From Sternotherus odoratus (lineage: Eukaryota; Chordata; Testudines; Kinosternidae), in assembly GCA_032164245.1 (NCBI GenBank), contig JAVMKO010000003.1:65728390-65792389 (forward strand): DNA of 64,000 nucleotides, given 5' to 3'. The notes under the pieces are model-generated. The model saw nothing but the letters and a program-made list of their open reading frames with translations. It searched no databases and had not been told where the DNA came from. How positions within the stretch are numbered: the stretch's first letter is position 1; each line of letters starts with the position of its first letter. Shown here in pieces: positions 53,201 to 62,200 of this stretch. Both the position numbers and the translations under genes were made by a program.

Positions 53201-56200
53201 ATGAAGCTAGGAAGATTTAGCCATCCTTAACTGAAAATTTCCTTTCACACTTAATTTCCCACATTAGAGAGTTAACTGTACTTAAGAGGAAAGAAAACAA
53301 TACATTTCTTCTGCTACAGGGCACGGTAAATCCCACCTAATGACCACACCTAAATAGTTGGATGTCAATTTCCATCTTTACTCTGGATGATCTATTTGTC
53401 TCCAGGGTGGGTTGAATCTGTGGACCTTATTACTCAAAGAAAGGAAATTTTCAGGTAAACAGATACATTTTCATATTATGTTTTGTGCTAAGGTCTACAA
53501 AACTGTTACAACAGGATTTTCATAGTGTCTCTCGAGGAGGCACACAGTAGGATCAGCCTTTAAATGTGGCTATCGAAAATGCGGTAGATTATATATAAAT
53601 ATCTTCATACGTTAGTGCCCAAGGGAAGATGTCTGCCAAATGAAAGGAAATGGCTTTGCCTAAAGATTGGATGATCAATATACAGACTTAGATGAATTCA
53701 TGTACTGATGGTCATATGGCCATCTAGCTGATCTCAACAGAGGAGACATGATTAATCTCAGAGGGTTAGTGCTCCTAAGGACTGTAATTTGATGCTTAAC
53801 CAATGGAGAAATATTTCTTGAATTTACTTAGGGAATGAATGCTGACAATGATAAGGATGACCTGTATGAATTTAAAGTACACTGGAGATATCTTCCGACT
53901 TCAAACACTCAGCTGATTGAAGAATGCAGCCATCAGAAGGCCTACTCTGCTGGATAGGAAATATGACGACACTTCCTGCAGAGGCTCGATCTGGGTATTG
54001 CTGTAAGGAGCAGAAGGAGGTTCCAAGGTTTTCCTCTGTGATCTTGCGGCATGTGATTGATGCCCTCAGGAATCATCTACTGTTGGGATTTGTACATAGC
54101 TTCCTTTTTCTGAACATGATGGGAACATTATACAACAGAGACTTCACCTTTTAACCTACAATAAAGCCCTCCTGGAGGAATTGATATGTTTCACTGGTTT
54201 AACATGGTAGTTAAATTATGTACCAGCTAGAAGAATAAATTATTTTTTGCTGTTTTCTCTTTAAGGTGCATGACAGCAGTCACTTCATCCAAGTATTAAT
54301 TTTAAACCTGCCTGGTCCCAGAGCGAGGATTAGATTTTCAATTTCAAAGTTCTGTGAGATAGATATATCTGAAGATCCAATGCTAGGTTAATCAGCCCTG
54401 ACAACTATAATCTCTTCAGTAGAAAGACTGAAGGAGTATCACTGCTACTCTCCCATGTCTATCTTTTGTACTGTTCTGGGGAGTAGTGGAAAAGGGGAAG
54501 ACACACACAGCTGGGACCTTGCCCAACATTATGAGAGGTCATTCACCACCTCATATCAAGAGAGGGCACAATGCACTTTATTAGCTATTTCCAGATGCAA
54601 AGAGGTCTATCGCCAGCTTAACTAACTGATAATGAGTGAGATATTTCCGAGTGTAGGAATCATGCTGCTAGTCTGACTTCCACCAAGTATATCTTGGTGT
54701 TCATCTCCCCCTAGAGGGGCAGTGCACATAGGATAGGAAACTTGGCTCCACTCAGGACAGGAGCATTTCTCTGAGGGGTAGGGTCCATTGTATTCCACAT
54801 CTATTAAAGGAGCAGTGCCCCAAGACCTCAATAAATCACTGTGTTCCAGCTCATGGAGGCTGTGCTTTCTTTCTGGTAACCATTCCCTGAACTGAATTGG
54901 AAATATCTCTTTAAAATAAAAATCACTCTACATTCAACAGTTGTGGGAGCAGACAAACAATTACAGCTAGATCTCTGCCAACAGATGAGACAGGGCAAGA
55001 TGCAGAGGATGCCTGAAATTACTGGATAGATAGCATATGATCTCTAGATCATTGAAGCATGTCTGTCTGCAATCAGAATTGCCAATAGGCTTCAATAAGA
55101 AATGAATTATCATCAGAGGGGTAGCCGTGCTAGTCTGGATCTGCAAAAGTGACAGTCTTGTAGCACCTTATAGACTAACAGATTTTAGGGATCATGAGCT
55201 TTCATGGGCTAAGTGAATTAAATGAATTATTGTTTGTTAAACCACTTGTTCTCCAATATGGCCATCTTCATCTTTTGTTAATATTCTCCTGAGATGAGAT
55301 CTTGTACCTGACATAGTATTCTTCCGCAGCCTAAGCCTATGATTGTCTTCCCTCGCAGAGAGACACAAAGACACAGAGACAGTTTAGATTACAAGATACG
55401 AGTAATACAGTTCCTGGGGTGTTTACTTCAGCTTTCTCTCTGGACAGAATCCTAAGCAGAACTTTGTCCAAGAAGACTGAACTTCCATCTTCCGAAAAGC
55501 CAATATTATTGCTACCATGATGCTGTAAAGCTCACGTAAGATCAAGTGGTAGCAACTGAAGTCAGGGAAAGAAAAAGGCTGTCATTCATCTACAAAACAT
55601 AAGAATTGTCTGACAATGGTAAATTAGAAATGCTGTGAAGACAATCTTCCTTTAGGAACTTTAGATGTTTCAGACAGGGCCTCGCTCTGCTTGTTCGATT
55701 CTCTGGAGCTGAAAATAGGATGGGGAGCGTCAGCTCCAATCTGAAGTAGGTGGAGGATTTCTATTATGATGCAGCCTTTCCAGGGGTTAAAGAGACAGAG
55801 ACTGGAACAAAAGCTATTCCTGTAATTCTTACATAGCTCCAATGGATACTCCTCTGGACATCAGGTGCTCCCTTCCCAGGGTGTGTGAAGAGGTCTAGAT
55901 CTCGTTTAGGGCAATTGTACACCGCCTAAGTGTAGTTTCATAATACTTAATACACTCTTGCCTGAAAGGTAATGTTATATAAGAGATGATTAACATCTTG
56001 CTAACGAGGGCAGAGGAAATGGTTATAAGAGAGTGGTCAGCCAAGAGGCCCCCTCAGCCTGCTCGTTACTCCATGTCTGGGCTGCTCTCTCTCTACAGAT
56101 GGAGGAAAATGAAAAAGCAGTGGGACACAGCCAACTCATGGCATGAGCAGGGTTCGGTTAACAGAGGCATTTTTTTTGCTCTTCTTTGAAATCTTCTGTT

Positions 56201-59200
56201 TCTCTAGTTGCCTGTGAGGTGTTCCTGCCAGACAACCTACCTGGATATGCCGCAGCCAGCTACCAAAGTATCAAAAGGGGTGTTTTTCCAGCTATCTTAT
56301 TGCACAGCCCCCACAGCTAAACACCACCTCAGTAACTCTTAAAATCCAGGAAGTCAAATATTAAGAATAAAGAGGATCCCATTTTGTTTTCTGGTTGCTT
56401 TAGCACGTTGGTCTCAAACAGGTGACCTGCAGGCCACATGCAGCAGAGGGGTTATTTCCTGCAGCCCACCAAGCTCCCCAGCTCCCACCATAGTTATTTC
56501 CCAAAGCCTGCCAAGCTCCCCTCCCTCCAGCACGCCACAGCCCCACAGCTATTTGGCAGCTCTTAGTGCTTTTCAGGAGGGAGGATTGGAGAGCTGCACA
56601 CTATGGGGAAGAGGTGGAGAAGAGGTGGGGCAGGGGAGGGGGAGGGGATTTCGGGAACAGGTTGGAATGGGGGCAGGGACGGGCTGGGAAAAGGCAGGGC
56701 CTCATTGAAAGGGTGGAGTGGGAGGCGGGGGGTGACGGTGATGTAGTCCTCCCAGTGATTCCAGTTTAAGACCCCCTACTCTAGCAGGTCTGGTAAACCT
56801 TTCAGCTATTGTAGAGAGATGAAACTAACTAGGTCTTCAAGGGCGCAGTAACTGTCACTCTGCTTTGATTGACAGGTTCAATTCTGCCTCCAAAGGTGTT
56901 AGACCCCTTGTGAGAGTTCTGCAGACTTTATCTATAAAGATTTTTTTTAAAAAAAAACCTAGTATGAGTGGACAGAAAATTAGGCATACCATACATGTTG
57001 AATGAACAACTCATCTGAAAAGGACATTCCATGTTTTGGCACGAAGCAAGGTTTAAGGTTTTCAGAGCAGATATCTACAGTGACAGAAACTTTGGCTAGG
57101 ATATTATGTGTGGTGCCTCCAATTCTACATTTAACTCTTTGGTAATGTAAATGTTTGAAAATACTCTGGGACCCCAGAATTCTAATACTAGGGATTTTTC
57201 TAACAGAAAGCTTATGAGTGACATGTTACAGCAGGAGTAAAAAGGGCATGGAAACCTAGGTTACAATCCTGATTGGCAGTGGCTCATGTGTAACCATGAA
57301 CAAGTCAGCTTCTGTGCCTCCATTTAACCAACCTTACAATGGGGTTATATTAATTACCCCATATAAGCACTGAGGTATTCAAATGAAGAGTGAGTCCCCA
57401 AGGAGTTTAGAAGGCAACTTTGTACCTTTAACCTTCACCCTGTTTTTTCAGATGGCTTTTTTACTTACGTTTCAGATCCATATTTCGCGTTTTATAAACA
57501 AAATATGTATAGATTTGAGTTGTGCGGATGAGAATCTGATCTCCACTGTAGCGTATTGATCGGTACCACCAAGAACCCTAAGACATTCAATAAGGATATA
57601 CTGTGTCAATCTTTTAAATACAACTATCAAATACTATAATACTTTAAAACATAACTAAACTGCTTTTCAATTCAGGATTTATTCAGAACCAACCTTCAAT
57701 ATTCATATCCAATACAAAAAAAAAAATCAGATTCACCCTACAGAATCTTAACAGAGTCATGATGGAACAATGTCAGTTCAATTTCAGTTTTATAAAAACA
57801 GCTTTTACCAACTCTAAAATTAAAGTCATTCTATCATTTTAAAAGTTACCAAAAATATCCCTCTGAAGTGTTTATAAACCAAAGGTTGCAAGATTGTGTT
57901 GGCTCATGTCAACGAGAAGGTGAAATTGACTAGAAACAACCTAGCTATTTTGCATTCATTCTTCAAATCTATACCAACAGTATAAATTCATGTATAAAAT
58001 ATTTATGAAAATGTATTTTTATCTAAAGTATTAGCATAGCAGCTGGGCTTTGTTAGCCTAGGAGATTTACAGCCACCCTCCTTTTCCTCCAAATTTGGGG
58101 GTCTTTCAAATGTAAACAACAACTTCAGCTTTTACGTTTAATTTTTCTAGCTCTTTTTCTTGCAGAGAGAGCCTTGAAAATGTAAACTCATACAAACCAG
58201 TCACTCGAGTTGAAGCTAGTCACCTAAGTTTCCTAAAGACCACAGGTTACTCTCAATCCCTCCACACACAGTTACAGCACATTTTCTTGACTGTGCCCTT
58301 TACTTTGGCTTCTGCAGAACAGAGTTTTTAAAAAAAGCCATTTAAGGTCTTCGATGTGCCAAGAAAAGCTTTGCAATATTAGTAGAATAAGAATGGTGAA
58401 AATAGGTTAAGCTCAATAGTCTTGATGAATTTGTACACGGAGATTCATAAAGGTTTCACTGAGCCTTTCAACTGGTGCAAATATTTACAATACTTTTAAA
58501 CAACGATAGTTCAGATATGATATGAAACATGAACTAGTGTGACCAGATTTTCAAAGGGGGAATAAAACAGTATACTACTTATTCTAAGGGAGGAGTGCAT
58601 ATGTCATTTTGACAAATTGGAGGGAAATGGTGCCCAAATCCTCCCTTTTGTTTTATATGCTTTTGCCTTCTCTTTTCTTTATCCCTAATTTCACCTATCC
58701 TCCCATCTCCTCTCTCCATACCCGTAACTCAAATCTTCTCCCATCCCTAAATGCCACTTCCTTAACACCAATACTGTCTCATTGTTTCCTTGTACACCTC
58801 CATCTATCTCCAACTACTGTCTCTTGTTTTATATTTAGATTGTAAACTTTCTGGGATGGGGACAGTCCTTTGGTCTGTGTCTGTATAGCACCTAGCAGAA
58901 TCAGGTCCTGGTTCTTGACTGAGGCTCCTAAGTACTAAGTGGTAACACAAATAAAAAAACCGACCACATATACTCATTCTATCACATACATTCACTTCTT
59001 TGTACTCCCTACTTGCTCGCTTTCCCCCACCTCCTACATCCTGCCACAATCTAGTGTTGCTCTGTTGGGCAGATAAGGTCAGCAGAAACATGGTCTCTCC
59101 CCAGCCCACACTCTGGTTCAGTAGCCACTGGCCATTAGTAGCGGTGGAGTTGATCTGCCTGTAAGATGGCCATGTGTAGTAGTAGTACCCAGAGTCTCAA

Positions 59201-62200
59201 CACTCTATAGGAGATTCTAATCATGGGGAAATGAGAGCACAAAGGAAGTTTTCACAGGGAGAGACCAAGGAAGAGACAAAGCTTTCACACAAAACTGAAA
59301 GATGAAATAAAATTACTACACAAAAATGAATAAAAATTAAAATTATAAAACAAAGTTATCAAAAGAAACTGAACCAACTTGTTCCATCCCTAGAGGAAGT
59401 AATTCCGGTGGCCTTAGTTCAAGGTTGAGGCTCAGCAATAACCCTGAATTGCCTTCAAACGCCATAGATTTTCCTCAATTGTGAAGAATGAAGAGAGAAG
59501 CTATACAGCAGAATATATATAGTATTGTAAACTTTCAGGGTAATCAATGCTTTTTTCTTAAAGTCCCAGCTCTTAGAGTCCTGAGAATCTCTACTTTCAT
59601 TTTAAAAGTTTTTATCCCTCAGAATTTCAGAGAAAGGCCTGACAAAACGACTCCTGAAAAGTTAAATATCAAGATGCAGATGAAAAGAATCCAACAATTT
59701 TTTAACATTTCATGTTTCAGCTAATATTCTGAGGACCTGACTCATGACTTCTGACTGAGGCTGACAATACTGTGTATTCATAAAAATGCACAACAAAGGG
59801 ATGGATAAATTCTGCAAACAATGGGTCATGAATTTCAACAGAATTAAGCACCATAGCATAGCATCCTTTTCCATCAGAACTATTCTGTGAGTGCACTTTA
59901 AATGGAAACAAAAACAGGTACTGGACTGTAGACAAAGCTGTCTTAGGAGCAAGACTTGAGTCCCTCATTCCCCACATTCATAAAAATAGAGATTTTTTTC
60001 CTTTAGTTTGGGTAATACTTACCACAACAACTGGAAGAATAACCATAAATGCTAGTCCGTATACCAGCAAAACCTAAAAAGAAAGATATTTGATGTATAC
60101 AAGTCTATTACTAACTATACTTCAAACAAGTTTTGTTACATACATATGTATTAATTAGCTAAATTTAATCACTGCAGGAGGCATCTTGAGATTTATGATT
60201 TTGAAGGCTACAACAACCAAATGGATAAGAAGCAAGATCTCATTCAGAAATTTTCACCAGTTAAATACAGTATTTTGTATGAGTAAACTCTTTAAAATGA
60301 GCATCTGTTGTCTAGGGTAGGTTATTTTAATTATCTGAAAGTTGTCTGCTAAGTAGTGATTTTAAGGAAAGGCATCTAGTTATTCTATTCTTGAGCAAGT
60401 AGGTAAGGCTTAGCACTAATGTGTAGCAATGTAATGTAATAGAAAGGATTTTTAAACTGTGGGTGCAGAATTGCTAGTTTATAGTAAGTTGTATAGAAAT
60501 TAAATGGTAGATCTCTATATAAAAACCAATAAGTTGAAGTTGTGTATAGTTGATTCTGTGCTTGCATAAAAATTGCCTATGAAGGCTGTGGAATCTGCAT
60601 CACTGGAGATTTTTAAAAGCAAGTTAGACAAACATCTGTCAGGGAACGTCTAGATCAGTGGTTCTCAAACGTTTGTACTGGTGACCCCTTTCACATAGTA
60701 AGCCTCTTTTTCCCCTCTTATAAATTAAAAATGCTTTTTAATATATTTAACACCATTATAAATGCTGGAAGCAAAGTGGGGTTTGGGGTGGAGGCTGACA
60801 GCTCATGACCTCGTATGTAATAACCTCGCAACCCAAGGGGTCCCAACCGCCAGTTTGAGAACCCCTGGTCTATCTAGATAATACTTAGTCTTGCCATGAA
60901 TTAAGGGAACTGGACTAGATGACCTCTTGAGATCCCTTCCAGTCCTATGAATATGATTTAAGCTATTCTCTGCAACAGCAAATGTACATTTATAGGCGGT
61001 ATAATTACCAGGCTACTACGTCAACATCATTTCTGCATGTGTTAGGACCCTACTCCAAAAAAAAGATTACATTTAAGCTATTTTAGGACTTCTTATTCTG
61101 AAATTCACACCATAGAAACAGGGAAGAATGATACACTCTAAAAGAGTGATAGGTTTGAAAGTAAAAACATCTGATAAATCAATACATACTCACATGCATA
61201 AAGTATGGGCTTAGCATACTTTCAGGATTAATGCCTGAGGCTGTGTCATGGAATATTATATAAAAGTTACATTAACTCACCAAGAGAGAATTTTTCTGAT
61301 CCACAATCCAAGCTGGCAATGCAATACCAAAGCTCGTAGCTGGAGCGAATAAGAGAAAACAAACCTGCTATAAAATGGCAAGGGATACTTTTAAAATCAT
61401 GGGGACTTCGGGGAGGAGAGGGGAGGTGAAGCTTTTATCCATATCAGTATTTAACAAGACAATTCTAAAATTCAGTCACCTAAAAAGAGGTGTTGGACAT
61501 ATGTCTACTCAAGGTTGCAGAGAAGGACAGTTATTGTTAGGGTGGGAAATCTTCACAGAAAGTTTCCTGACATTTTCATATTTCTATTGCACTTTAAATT
61601 TATACTAGCAAAAATACCCGGCGTTGCTCAGGTCCGTTGGAGGGGGGGAGGGGAGAGAAAGCTGAGCGAGTACGGGGGCCATTGGAGGGGGGAGAAAGCT
61701 GAGCGAGTGCAGGGGCCGTTGGAGTGGGGGGGAGGGGGGAAGAGAGCTGAGCGAGGGCGGGGGCCATTGGAGGGGGGAGGGGCAGAGAGCTGAGTGAGTG
61801 CGGGGTCCATTGGAGGGGGGTATTATTACATCATAACTATGTCACAGAGAACAGCAGCTGCTCAGCTGATGTTAATGGGCTTTAAAGAATTTCACCCCTA
61901 GGGGCGTCAGAGGTGAGATTTGAAAAATGTTCGATTCTTACACTGATTAGGACCCTAAAGCCTATAACTGTACCAAATTTCAAGTCTTTAGCTCTAACGG
62001 TGTGGAAGGAGTAAGGGAACATACATACACACACGCATACACCATTTGACTTTTATATATATAGATTAAAAAGGGTTTTGTTCTGGACGTTATCTTAGTA
62101 CTCGATGCTACAATGCAAAGTGTGACCAGTTCTAATATTACTTTAAGCACCTTATGTAAGGCCTGATTGTTACCTTTACTCATGTTATGAAGTAGCACCT

